DNA of 64,000 nucleotides from Piper betle (lineage: Eukaryota > Streptophyta > Magnoliopsida > Piperales > Piperaceae), in contig JAURVB010012894.1 in assembly GCA_033002965.1 (NCBI GenBank), positions 56,408 to 120,407 on the forward strand. The letters are read 5' to 3'. The position numbers were made by a program, and so were the translations under genes. The notes under the pieces are model-generated. The model was not told the DNA's origin. It did no database searches and worked only from the letters and a program-made list of their open reading frames with translations. Positions 1 to 14,345 of the stretch are shown here, piece after piece (positions within the stretch are counted from its first letter, which is position 1; each line of letters opens with the position of its first letter).

Positions 1-43
1 TTGATAAATCTTATGGTTGTGCTTTTTAAAATTTTTGTGTTGT

Positions 44-560
44 ATTGCTAATTTCTGTTTGGAATTTTTTTATTTGTTTTTTGCACAGAGGAGTTGATTG
101 TAACACACTTTGTTGCAGTGTAACAGCTAGTTTATGTTTGAGATTTTGTTGTCTGTTCTGATTGTTGGGAAGATAACTTCTTTTTTTAACCTATTTTATG
201 GCTATAGTTTGGGAATTTTTTAGTATAGTAAAGAAGTATAGCTAATTCCTGTTTGAAATTATTTGTTATTTGTTTAAATAATATGAAAGTGGAAATTAAT
301 ACTCTTTGGTGCAGTGTAAGAGCTAGTTTATGTTTGCGATTTGGTTCATTCTTTTGATTTTAGAGGAGAGAATTTTTTCGTTTTTACCCATTTTAATAAT
401 TTTGGAAATTTTAGTGCAGTAAAGCGGTAAAGCTAATTCCTGTTTGAAATTTGTGTTATTTGTTTTAATAATAGAAGGTTGGACATCATCATTGTTTTTG
501 CAATGTAACAGATAGTTCTTGTTTGAGATTAAGTTATTTGTTCCGATCATTGGTGGAGAT
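44..560. repeat. Degenerate ~190-bp tandem repeat in a BSK intron
   Basis: Three successive copies of a ~190-196-bp unit fill the intron left of the first visible BSK exon. One marker, close to gtaacagctagtttatgttt, recurs at about 117, 313 and 502. A second, close to gctaattcctgtttgaaatt, recurs at about 43, 241 and 430. The copies have diverged by small substitutions and indels. Confidence 0.8.
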
Positions 561-585
561 AACTTGTTCCTGTTGACGTATCTGA

Positions 586-2650
<2,065 letters not shown>

Positions 2651-4520
2651 AATGTATATATAAGTTGCCCACATATTTCTCTCATCCGGCGTCCTATAGC
2701 TTAATTGTGTGGCCATTTTTTCATTCTCATTGTTTATGTTTTGTTGACGAGTGTGAAACTGAGATTTTTTTTTAAATTAACATATTCATTTTCTATTATA
2801 TCTGTACTTTTGTTTTGAAGATACACGCATGTTTCAAGTGAAAAATATTTGAGAGAATCATTTTCTGTTTAAGCTGCTTCATGCCGATGAGTACCTTGAA
2901 ACTCTGAAAGATTTGGGACCTCATGCCTAAATGTTAAACATATAACCAAAATTTTAGCTCGAATGCAGAAGATTTTGTGATGGCATCTACCTCTAATTTT
3001 AGTTGTAAAGAAGTTTTCTGTTCGTACTGTTTTAACGAGGTTATCTGCCTGTAACTTCTATCCGGTTTAGAGGAGTATGCACTTACCCTGACCTCTTTTA
3101 ATTTTTTTTAATAGTTTTTTGTTTAACAACAAATAAAACTACTACAAATTTCGTAACACATACTCATTATATATCTCGTTATTCACCAAATACCATCTTT
3201 TTTGGGACTGCAATGACCAATATTCGGTGCAAGAAATTGTCACATTCTGTCGCTGCTTATTTCTTGTATAGTCAAAATCAACATGTTTTCTTCCTTTCTT
3301 CAGCACGTTTATACCCATCCCACTTTTTGAGATTCTTGTTTTTGTTAAGCTTTTTGGCTAAAACTTCAAATGACAAATAAGTCGATAATAACCTTCCCGA
3401 CAAGGGATGAGCTTTCTTCTTCAAGACTATAGCTTGCTGTTCATGGATTTCAGCATCCAAATGAAAGAAACCCAGCAACACAATAAGCTTATGCCTAAGA
3501 ATTCAGGATTGTAGGACACATTTTGTTTTATAATTTGTGAGAGCCAACTAAGAACACACCCAAGATCATGCGAAATATTCAATGCACTAGTATGGCATAA
3601 AAAGAAGCCAAAGATTACATTCTTTTGCTTATTATAATCCACACAAAAGTTTTTCCAGTGACACATGATGTAGGCAGTCGTGATTAGAGAGCAGGTACCC
3701 AATGTGGCGCAATGTAAATCAATGACAACCTTAAATAAGTACACAAGATGCAGTAACAAGATTTTTCAACTTCTCTGTAGTTTTTTTACTAACATACTCC
3801 AAGAAAAGAAAAGCTTCGTTAACCACTCAGAATAAGTACCCACAAAGCTGGTGACTCACAGATTGGGCTCTTGACGTAGGTCGGGTACACCGTCTAAGGC
3901 TCTTAGCTCATCTGACAGACCTGTCTGGGATCCGAGGCACACTCACATCAGCGTCAAGTCCATACAAATAGCAATGGACAATTTTATGACAGCACAGAGT
4001 TACCACGCGGAGGAAATGCAATGATAAAATGCCCCATCAATGATTCCCCACACTGCCGACAACATGATACAGGGAATGAGGAGATAGAGCTACAGCATGA
4101 AAGATATTTTACTTTCAAAGAGCAGAGATTTCAAGAAAAAGGGGCATGGTTTGACGAGATTATAAGTCTGAAAATCTGACAATCTGTAACTATGTCGAGC
4201 ATAATATTACATTCTTGTGATAGAAACCGCATTTCAATCACCTTAGACCTCTATGCGTACTACAATGCAAGAAACAAGGGCGGTTTGGGAGAAACGCTCA
4301 AGCAGGAAAAGAAAACAGCAACCAAGATGACTGAACTTGCTGAGCCTCCGGATCGAATCACTGTATGCAGAAATGAACAGGTTCAGGAGTTACCCTGTAT
4401 TAGGCCAATCACATACATGAATTGCACCATGTTTTTCCATCCTCATCTTTGATGAGCACATCATGCATTAACGTTGTGTTGGATGATGAAGAACAGCAGC
4501 TTAGTTAAGTCTTTGGTTGT
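2651..4520. other. Intergenic region between BSK and the RINGv gene
   Basis: This holds the BSK 3' UTR and, towards the right, probably the 3' UTR of the minus-strand RINGv gene. Short ORFs at 3278-3759 and 4192-4452 have no recognisable domain, no repeats and no gene-like codon pattern. I see no convincing gene here. Confidence 0.6.
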
Positions 4521-5125
4521 CTATGAAGGAACATTGAAGTGGAAAAGCCAGGAAATCACAAAGGCAAACACCATACAGGAGAGCAGGAAATTCAGGAAAC
4601 GATGGCCACGCCAAAAACTTCTAGTTTCTTGGGTGGTTGGTTGTGCAGCATTGGTAGTTTCATTCCGTTGTTCCACCACCTCGGTGGTTTCATTATTGCT
4701 CGCCACATTGCTCGCAGTGGATCCACAGATCTCACAAGTTCTGGTAATCACAAGAATGTGAAATGAGATACCAAGATCAGTGTCCACATTCAAAGATGAA
4801 AATAAATTGAAATAGTGCAGAATATAATTTAAGTTTGTAATGCTTTTGAGAACTTTTAATGCCTATTGCAACAATTGCTTCAAGCTGAGGAACAAATTCT
4901 GAACAATTAAGTATCAAATGCCTTTTGAAAGTACTCAGTTGAAAGGAAAGAGACAATTTGGTTGACTTATCAGATCCATGAAGTGAAACCAAAATCTTGG
5001 CTTCTTAACAGAACAAAGAGAGATCATACAGGGGATGACTAAGTCATCTAGCTCTTTGCTCTCTTCTCCTCTGTATCTAGATTCTCTAATCCTTAAATCT
5101 ATATCTATATATATCTATCTATCTA

Positions 5126-5159
<34 letters not shown>

Positions 5160-6248
5160 TTTGTCATGACAACCATGGACCAACTGCCAGCTGAAATAGA
5201 TTGCTTTTCAGTAAGAATATATATCTGATCGTCTGGAATCATATAGTACAAAAACACCAGCACAACCAATATTATATGAAGAACATATTTTAAGCAATTT
5301 GAGAATATCTCTGTGCATACCAACACATGATCAGGTAAAAGCACTAGATGACAAGAAGAGTGTTAACTTCAGTAGACATAAGAAGCCCTCTCTAATCAAA
5401 ACAGCTAGAACAGGATGAGGATTGATTAAGCAACATTGATGAAGAGCAACAACTTCTAGCCACAAGAAAATTGAGTCTTAGTAGAAGAGTTTGCAAGTTG
5501 ACGGAGAAGGCGAAGAAACAAGTGAAAGAATTGCATCAAAACACCACAAGAGCCAAAAAAATGCACAACATAAAGAGACACAAATTTCCGACCATCTAAT
5601 CAATTATTCTAACATACAAACTCATTCAAGGAGAAACCACAATCTAGCACACTTAATTGATTACTGCTAATACCAAACTTAAAAAAACTTGGGATCATGT
5701 TTCATCTAAAAAAAATTGTTGAGATAGAAGAAATCTATGAAATTATTCGTATATATCAAAGCTTCTAAAATGGAAAAAAAATTACTTGTTCCCCTTGATC
5801 TTGAACCAGGTCTCGGCACACTGCTTGTGGGCAGCAGCCAAATCGTCCTTGCAAGAGCAACCAAGCTCAATGGCAACCCCACATTCATGGCTGCTGCTCT
5901 CCAACCCCATATGGCAAATCCTGCAATCCTTCTCCACCTTCGCCAAGCTCAGCTTGATCTCCACCCCGTCGCCTTCCCCGGCCTCCAAATCCACATCCGA
6001 GCAGCACGCCGACACCGACGACGACGACGATGACCCAGACAAGTCCCGCCGCCGCGCCGACCCGCCATCGACCTGACCAGGAGACCCCTCCTCGCCGTAG
6101 GGGAGTGCCAGGCCTCCCCCTCGTCGGAAAAGCGGCCGCCTTCCACCTCGCCGCCGCCGGAGCCGGTGCTGCCGCCCGCACCGGCGGGGGCCCTGCCTTC
6201 CACCGAGTCCTCCACGACCTTGTCACAGTCGGCGCCCGTTTTCACCAT
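4521..6248 (-). CDS. RINGv (RING-CH) zinc-finger membrane E3 ligase, one-base frame break in exon 1
   Basis: MARCH-type RINGv proteins are membrane-anchored ubiquitin ligases. Two exons are visible on the minus strand: 6248-5786 and 4740-4521 (stop TAG), with a GT-AG intron splitting a Lys codon. The corrected protein is about 227 residues: a Gly/Ser-rich N terminus containing GEAWHSPTARR, a Ser-rich and acidic stretch, then a C4HC3 RINGv finger (CRIC, GCSC, HKQC, CEIC; roughly residues 108-160), and one C-terminal transmembrane helix ending in SWLFHFNVPS. The ATG at 6248 is chosen because an in-frame stop lies just upstream. The ATG frame and the RINGv frame do not join: the coding length is 683 bases, one short of a multiple of three. 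One extra C in the C4 run at 6085-6088 would join them. The RINGv frame has no ATG of its own before the finger. Either the sequence has a base-call error or the gene is recently broken. Confidence 0.85.
5129..5156. repeat. (AT)n microsatellite in the RINGv intron
   Basis: An uninterrupted AT dinucleotide run, preceded by a short TATC-rich stretch, lies inside the 1.05-kb RINGv intron. Confidence 0.95.
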
Positions 6249-9200
6249 CCTCGCCGCGCCCAGAAGCAGAAACAGCTAGATAGGAGCAAGTCTGCCGTTC
6301 AAACTTCACCTTCTGCGGAGAGGACGCCCTTCCAGACTGCCACCATGGTTCCACACTGAACTGACCACACAGACAGTGGCAGACAACAGCGCTGTCCAGG
6401 TCAAGATAGCTCGTTATATGACAGCAGGAAGCTCTGAAACAGGCGAAGCAGATGTAGGACGGAGCTAGGAGCTAGGAAAGATGGCAGAGAGAGGGAAGAT
6501 GGTATAAGAAAAAGTTGGTTGGTTGAAGCAAGGGGAGCTGCATTCCATGATTGCTCATAACTCATAAGCTCTGCATATGGAAGAAGAAGAAGAAGAAGAA
6601 GAGGGCGGTGAAGAGGGGGAGTGTGAAGTGGGGAGTTGGAAAAAGGACTTGTTGGTGTACCCAACCATATACACATGAACACCAAGCTTGGGGGCTCTGC
6701 TCTGCATCATCTCCTACCTACAGCCTTTGTTTCACTATATATACACTAGCTTATACTAAATTAAATAAGAAATTTACATTATTTTATACATTAAATCAAA
6801 TACGAAATTTGAAGATATATATATATTTTTCTCTAAAAAATAATTTTGGGTTGGATTATAAATTCGAAAAGGAGAATGTTTTTAATACTAGTAAGTGGAC
6901 AGAAAATTAGGGGAAAATTTTATATGATAATAAAATTATACTCCCCAGTTAACAATTTAATATTTTTTAACTTTTTTATGAATTTGTCTAAATTTTTTTA
7001 CCGCCTAATAACATTAAAATTACATCTTTTTTTATTTTTGCATTTTTTTCTTCCCGGCGTGAAAGTGATGTGTCATGTGCATGAGAACAAAGATTATGCA
7101 TTTGTGTTAGTGAGGACAGAAATTTCAATTGAATTTAAAATAAGAGTAATGAAGATTTAACATATTTAATTTGGATGGACAAAATAATATAAAATTACTT
7201 ATTTATGTATGTAGTAGAAATTAAGCCCCTAGTCTAGGTAAAATCACGCATAAAAATTACCGTACTCTACAAATTAAATTAGACTCTAAAATTAAGTTCA
7301 CATGTGTGTCTTATATATTTGGCGTATGTGTGTATATATAAATAATAATAATAATAATAATAAAGACATATCAATAAATAATAACACATTGCAATTGAAG
7401 GAGTGGTTGTAACCATTAAAAAATGTATAATCTTTAATTATTCATAGTTACTAATAAGTAATAAATGGGAATTTAAAGATTACTTTGTTTTATTTAAGGA
7501 TATATAATAGTGTAGAGCTAGATTATTTGCTTTACTTGTGTGGAGCTAGATTAATTATATGTAGGCTTTAAGGTACTACAAGTAAGTATTTACAACATAG
7601 AGTGGATTTTTTTTGAGGTGCCCATTTTTTAAAACCACAAAAATTAATGATACATCAAAAAAATTCAGCAGCCTCTCAGTCTTTGAAACTTAATTGAATT
7701 TAAAATATAAAATAAAACATAGTACTATTCTTTTTTTCAGAGTAAATAGTTTTATTTAAATTGTTCTTTGCTGTGATTCCCTTTTTGCTTTTTCTTTTTA
7801 AAATACTCTTCTTTTGCTTTTAAATTTTCTTCAGTCTTTTTTCTCTCTCAACCATTTTGTTAACATATGCCAAAAGGGTTGGTTATGTTCTTGTATTATT
7901 TATAACTAGTAAATTGCATAAGAGTGAGATTTTCACCAATCTCAAAACATTTCATGCTCCAAATTTCTATAAATGTTGAACAAAGTTTAGCTCCTGTGTC
8001 ACATCTATGCTAATTGGCCTTTTTCATGTATTTTTTAGTTGGTGGGTATGTTAACGACGTGGCTTTTTTCTTCATGTATTTAATCCAACAAGAGCAAGCG
8101 AATTAAAAGTGATAATGAGGATTATCCTCTATAGCTTTCTCTACTCAACAAAAAACATAAAATTTAAATACTATTATTTGATTATATTCAATATATTACA
8201 TACCGCATTCAAATCGGTTATAATTTTAATTTTTGTATCATTTTAATCCATACATGACTTTTTAAATTGAAATTTTTGCATAATCTGAATTTTTGTTGAA
8301 AATCATGACATTTAAGTAGTATTTAAAAAATATTTATCATAAAATATTTTTAAAATATTTCATAAAAGAATTTATTTACAATATTAAAAATTGGTTTAGC
8401 CCGGTTTAATCTTGTAAAGCCAAATATACCCCATATTAATTATAGATCTGGTGTATTAATCAGCGTGGTATTTAGAATTATGGGTTGTAAGATGAGTCAT
8501 AAAAGAAGACATGACAAATGGAATTGATCCTACAAGGTGGAAAGAATTAGAATAAAACAATGCAATAACAAATTAATTAATATCCACTTAAAAGGTTCTA
8601 ATTGTCGTAGTTAAAAAATTGGGATTAAAATTTGATTCAGAGTGGCTATGAGTGGGAGAATACTAGAGTTTTCAGAGTCAAAGTCCAATTAATTTAAGAC
8701 ATACTTATTATTTTTTAAATATGACAAATAAAAGTAGTATGTAGGAGCACATATATCTCTTATAGAACTTGAAACTACAATTTTTTAAATATTAATTTAG
8801 CTAAATTATTAATAACTAAAATACCAAATTAATAGTTTTGATTACTTGATTAGTGAAATAGAGTCGAGCCTTATCAACAGAAAATCACCCTATGGAATTA
8901 ATTTGACCTGAAAAGTGGAATAAAGTCTCAGAGAGTTATTGGTGTCAAATTAGAATTTTAAAATTATGATAATTATATAAAATAATATTTGGATAACATG
9001 ATTGAACGCAAATAAGACTATTATTGAATATTATTTAGAAATTGAGATTAAGTTACCAAATTCTTAAAAGTAGGTATCAGTTTAACTAAATATTATAAAT
9101 AATAAAGGACCTTCTACCGCAGCGAGTAGAATAAAATTAAGTTAAAAAAAGTAATGTCATCAAAACATATCACGGGAGACACGGGGAATACTTATAAAAC

Positions 9201-9720
9201 TGCTTTCCCTGCCAACTCAACCACCACTGCTGTCCTCACTATAATATTAATATATCTCTTTGCAAACATCTACATTCCATTCCCATGCCATTGAATCAAT
9301 CGACCCTTCTTCTTGTATATGCAGTGTCTCCATGCAAACGCCTAAGACAAAGTCTCGACATCCTTCTTTTCTGTTTTTTCTTCTGTTTCTTATAAGCTCT
9401 TTTTTGTGAACTTTTAACATGGTGCAAAAATTATGAAGAGGGAATTTATACTCCTATTTAATCCTACGAAAGACGAACTTGGCAGTGTACCTACGAAAGG
9501 AAAACATTCGGATGTGGTACTTCTATTGTTGTTCTCCACTTCATAACTACCCTCGTGTAGCAAGCCATGAATCCCAGCGGATAACATTTGATTTAGACGT
9601 GACTTGGTGGTGCACAGGGGTGGATGAAAAAGAGTAGTGTTATGATACATATATAAGAGGTAGACATCTCTCTATTTCCCTCACTGCCCAATCCCATACT
9701 GATGCAGCCAAAGTATATAT
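6249..9720. other. AT-rich intergenic region upstream of the RINGv gene
   Basis: The first few hundred bases are the probable promoter and 5' UTR of the RINGv gene. They include a (GAA)n run at 6580-6602, which reads as CT-rich on the gene strand. The rest is AT-rich with a short AAT microsatellite near 7340-7362. I see no gene, RNA or recognisable element. Confidence 0.6.
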
Positions 9721-12699
9721 TGTAACACCCCAAATCCGGTTCACGCTCGTGAACCGAACCGGCATGTTACTGGCCCCGGTTAGGTTCGGCTAACCCGAAC
9801 CTAACTCATGCGGATCCAATCTCGGCGTCTTAAGATGAAGATACGACTCGCAATGCATGGATGAATACACAAACCCTAACATGGTACTACATGAATGACA
9901 TGCAAATCAAAATACACACCAAGACAATCCCGATAAAAATTAATAAAACTTTGAAATATAATAGACAGAGTTTCCCATAAAAATTCAATTAAGGGCCACC
10001 CTGTCAATATCATATATATCAAACATATATACGCATAGCAACAATAGCATTCACACAGACTTCTAATCTACTATACTCATCATTATCTGAACTTTGGGTC
10101 TTAACCCATCATACTTTTGCTGCGCTACTCTGATCATTCTTTTCATTCTGTTATCGTGTCTTAACATTTCATTCACATCATATCATCATGCTCAAACATT
10201 TAATCATATCATTCACAAAATAATAACATAATAATACAATATTAAACATTCAGATCATCTAACATGTGTGTGCACAAGACCTCATTGCTCCTCCGTCCAA
10301 GCTGGCTCATCCATCTCGTGCTTATCACCTACATATATATAAGAAAAACGTCAGTAACAAGCGTTACTGGTCCGGAAAATAAAATAACTATAACAAACTG
10401 GCTATGAGAGCAAACTCTCATCTGAAAGAAAACATCATACTCCACGTGAACACTCTGAAGGGCACTACTGAGGAGCCACTGGGCTGCAGACCCGGTAGCA
10501 TCCCGAACTTACTGCTCTGCTGCTGGTACTGTGCTACTCTCAGCACTTCTTTTTCAGTACTTCTCGTGAAACTGTATCCTAAGCCCTCTCCTTACCTCCA
10601 TAATTCTCCTGGCCTTGAGCACGAAGGCCGAGTACTCTCAGGCAGTCGCCTTTAGTACCCTTTGAACCACAAGTCCGGACATGCGCTGTACTAAACAGTA
10701 CCCGTAAACCTCCACGTTCTCCGGGTGTGAGGAACTCAAACGCGGAGTTGTCAGGATCCCTCGGGAATGGAACAGTCCGCTGGCACTAATCCAGAGCCCG
10801 CTTTGACTGTCACGGCATCCTCTGCATGGTACGTGCAGTCGATTTCTCCATCTCTCGTCTCACTGAAAACTCGATAAAACTATATATATAGGCCTGGGAA
10901 GGGATTCATATAATAGGCCCGAAGGCAACTTGTGGTGGATCTTGTTTTCGAAATCATCCTCGAGGGATCTCATCCTCGAGGGGTTATTAATCCGGAAAAT
11001 ATTCGGTTAAATGACCCGAGTTAAGTGGGATCCAATAAAACGCCACTTAACCCGTCCTGCAAATAATAACATAAACATACAATAGAAAAGCGTAAAACAA
11101 GACGAGTCCTAAACGGACCTGGTAGAAGCTCCAAGCGTGTCGTCGCGCCTAGGCGGCGAGCTCCTACTTCGTACCTACACATCAAAACTAAATACTAACG
11201 CCCGCTAACTAAATGATGCATCAAAATCAATGAATACCACACACGACATAATAAATATCCATCATAGTCAAATAATCCTGAAGGAGAATAATCCTAACTC
11301 AAACTATTTATACTATATTTTATTCTGTTTTTTCTAAATTACATCATGATCACTTATCATGCTCCAACTCATTCGATCTCATTAGCTCACTTACTATTCA
11401 TTTACAATCCCTCAAATCATACAATCATTACTTCATCAGTAATTAGGCATTATCATGATAAATAATAAGTCCATGCTACCATGCTATGCTAATAATCATC
11501 AATTTAAATAATCAAATCGGAGGTAATTATACCTCACGTCGTCGGCAATCGGCGACGGCTAGGGTTCCGTCGCGCGTCTCGGAGCTCAAATTCGGCGCTC
11601 ATCGGCGTCCGAAGCTCGATCTGGCTCCACTGGGTGAGCCCCGCGGAAGATCCGGTGAATTCCGGCGAATTCCAGAAATTCCGATTTTCCGGCGGTTTTC
11701 CGGCAGCTACTGGCGGTTTTCCGGCGACTTCCGGTGGTTTTCCGGCGACAATCGCCGGCGACGTCTACTGATCGGAAAGGGGTCGTGTTGGGTACCCTCG
11801 GAACCGGCTCGGCGAGCCCGACTCATCTACGAGGTCGACGCGGCCAACGGAGGTGGTAGCTCGCCGGAAAATGGGTAAAACAGAGCGGCGGCGCGATGGG
11901 TGGCTAGATCCGGCCGGCCAGGGCGGCGATGGCCTCCGTGCTGGTCGGGGAACGTCGCTGGAGGCCTGAGGGTGCTGAGGCGACCGACCGATCGCGGTGG
12001 CGCTGGTCGCCGGCGGCGGAATCGGCGACGGAGGCGCAACACGGGCGCGGCGTCGCGGTGTGGCTTCCTCGCGTCGCGGCGGCCCGACGTCGCCGGACTT
12101 GGTCGGGGCGGCACGGCGAGGCTGTCGTCGGGCTAGACGGCGACCATCGACGGCCGGGCGGCGGCGGCAGCGACGGCGGCGGCGACGCGCAGTGGCGGCG
12201 CGTCGAGGTAAGGGTTTGGGGAAGAAAGCAATGCGCGGGGTGTGTGTGGTGGCAAAGTCGTAAATATTACTTGACTCGTCTCCGACTCGAGTCAAAATAA
12301 TATTTAAGTCATAAAAAAATTCCAAAAAATTATGGGAAAAATCCCATAAAATCAAACAACACAAAAAAATCATAATGATATGCTCTAGAACTATCAACCC
12401 ACCAAAAATGCCCGTAACGCGTCCTAACGCGGTAAACGGCCTAAAACTAATTCTACGATCCACTATATATAAAAATAAAAAAATCACTAGCATACTCTTA
12501 TATATTCTGATAACTCATTCTGTTCTGCTGTGTTCATGACGTTATCATCATATACTTGGGTACGCATGACCCTCATAGCTCATACACGCGACCGGCGTCG
12601 GCTCGGTACACGTGTCCTGAAACTGACTCAACTCGAAAAATAACGGTCGACCCGACCGGTTCTGAATATAAAACCCTAACTCGAATCGTGGGTTTTACA
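9721..12699. mobile_element. Solo LTR (copy 1), 2979 bp, 5-bp target duplication
   Basis: The element begins TGTAACACCCC and ends GGGTTTTACA, with TG...CA ends as in retrotransposon LTRs. It is flanked by the 5-bp direct repeat TATAT (9716-9720 and 12700-12704). No second LTR, primer-binding site or gag-pol sequence is present, so it is best read as a solo LTR left by recombination. Its length and end sequence fit the long LTRs of plant Ty3/Gypsy elements, but that assignment is inferred. It carries a very GC-rich block at about 11520-12240. Copies of the same family lie in the opposite orientation at 15123-17962, 42533-50030 and 46399-49458. Confidence 0.88.
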
Positions 12700-12756
12700 T
12701 ATATTGTCAATTGTAGCTTTACTTTTTAGTTTTGTTCTGAGCTAGACATCTATTCA

Positions 12757-12803
<47 letters not shown>

Positions 12804-13981
12804 TGGTTTAATTTTAGGGGTACGTGGTTTAATTTTAAATTGAAGATCTATGAGTACATCTTCGTTCTTACCCTAAAAGTATTAATTGTAAAACTAATTT
12901 TTACTAGGTTTATTACAATCTAACCCACCTTTGTGAAATTCCGTCATTGAAATTCTTTTATTAGTATTCATGGATTTTTTATATTTTATGATTTTTTATC
13001 GAGAAATTTTGCCGACAAAATTCTTTTCGTGAACTTCTTTTGCCCACCCTCAAATATGATCTTAGGCCATCTGTAGTGTAAACTAATGTGCCTATCACTT
13101 TTAAATATGATCTTAAATTTAATTAATCACTTTTAAATAAATAATTTAAGCCTATCAATTTACATTTAGTTTGGTTCGTTAATTATAATTAGTCAAGGTA
13201 TGAGAATGTTCACTGAAAACTAATCATCATTTAAATATGTTAATTAATATATGCATCACAATTTGTAGTTTCTATCAAATCCAAATCCATAACCGGCTAG
13301 TTAATATTAATAGATTCCATATGATAAAAATGAAGCAAGAAAAATATAAAATGTTTCTGCAATAAAAGCAAGCCCATGGATATTATAAATATTAAATGTA
13401 AGTAGAACGGCTTAACTTATTTGACAAAGCATTCATGTGATTAAAATTGAGTGCTTTACAACCAACAAATGATAAGTTGAATTTTAGAGTTACACATTAA
13501 TTTTTCGTTAAGAAACAGATAACTCCACCAGAGTCATTTTTTTAGTGATGTGAACAGCTATTAATTAACGCCTTATACATAGGATATGCTCTTGATGTTT
13601 CATTTATCCCCCCGGATTTACATGAGCATATTAATTGTGACATGCGAGAAAGCATCCTAGCTTGTCATTTTGTCCTCATATATAAGTAAAATGATTAAGG
13701 TTAAAGGATATATAAGAGCAATAATTTTTTATATATGCCTAATTGAATGGAATTAGGTTTTTTTGTTGCTTAATGAAGATCAGTCTTTGAATAATTTATA
13801 GCTGCCTCCCAATCTCTAAATTCAATATTTTCAATTGGCTAAACTTGGTTTTTTTTCTTTTCAGGGTATAACTTGGTCAAATTAATTAAGACAACTTTGC
13901 AGGCTTCTCAAAACTAATTAAAGCCTGGCCATGGAGACGATATACAGTATTAGGTCTAGACTTTCCCACTTAAATAATCAT

Positions 13982-13984
<3 letters not shown>
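12700..13984. other. AT-rich spacer with (TA)n
   Basis: AT-rich DNA between the first LTR and the (TA)n hairpin element. A (TA)n microsatellite is at 12759-12800. No coding signal was recognised. Confidence 0.6.
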
Positions 13985-14019
<35 letters not shown>

Positions 14020-14345
14020 CAGCACTTGTATGTGTTGCCCCATATTTGCAGCGCACTCGTGCTGCTCTTATGAGCCGTTGGATCTGATCCGACGGCCTAT
14101 AATCACCTCATCCCCCTCCCCCCACCCCCATGCCTCCTCCCTGGCACCGCCAGCCGGCCGGCATGCTCGCGGCCTGCCCACCCACCCCTCGGTCGCGGCC
14201 CCGTGTCGTCCCCTTGACTGAGGCCCTATGCCGCCCTTTCGGCCACTGCCTGCGCCATCCCATCGGCTAAGGCCCCGCGCCACCCCCTCGACCATGGCCC
14301 CCTACCCCCACCCGCGGCCGCCGCCCGCCACCACCTGCGGCTGCC
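13985..14345. mobile_element. (TA)n-bounded GC-rich hairpin element, copy 2
   Basis: A (TA)n run (13985-14016) leads into GGGCAGCAC, which forms an imperfect hairpin with GTGTTGCCC. A second small GCAGC/GCTGC hairpin follows, then a palindrome at 14074-14096 (GCCGTTGGAT, 3-nt loop, ATCCGACGGC), then a GC-rich interior. The right end is placed where clear transposase sequence begins, after GGCTGCCC, whose last seven bases mirror the starting GGGCAGC. The order (TA)n, hairpins, CCGTTGGAT palindrome, GC-rich core matches the element at 50483-51304. The class is unknown; microsatellite-targeting MITEs or Helitron-like elements are candidates. Confidence 0.6.

Noticed and set aside
3278..3759. Two overlapping minus-strand ORFs of 67 and 110 codons
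   Set aside because: No domain, no splice-consistent neighbours, AT-rich chance frames in the BSK-RINGv spacer.
5885..6226. 113-codon minus-strand frame overlapping RINGv exon 1
   Set aside because: It is a shadow frame starting at GTG. Its third-frame reading gives low-complexity Arg/Gly/Val, while the other two frames carry the conserved family sequence.
11765..12493. 242-codon minus-strand open frame
   Set aside because: It lies inside an LTR with a GC-rich block and has no recognisable domain. It is kept only as a low-interest observation, not annotated as a gene.
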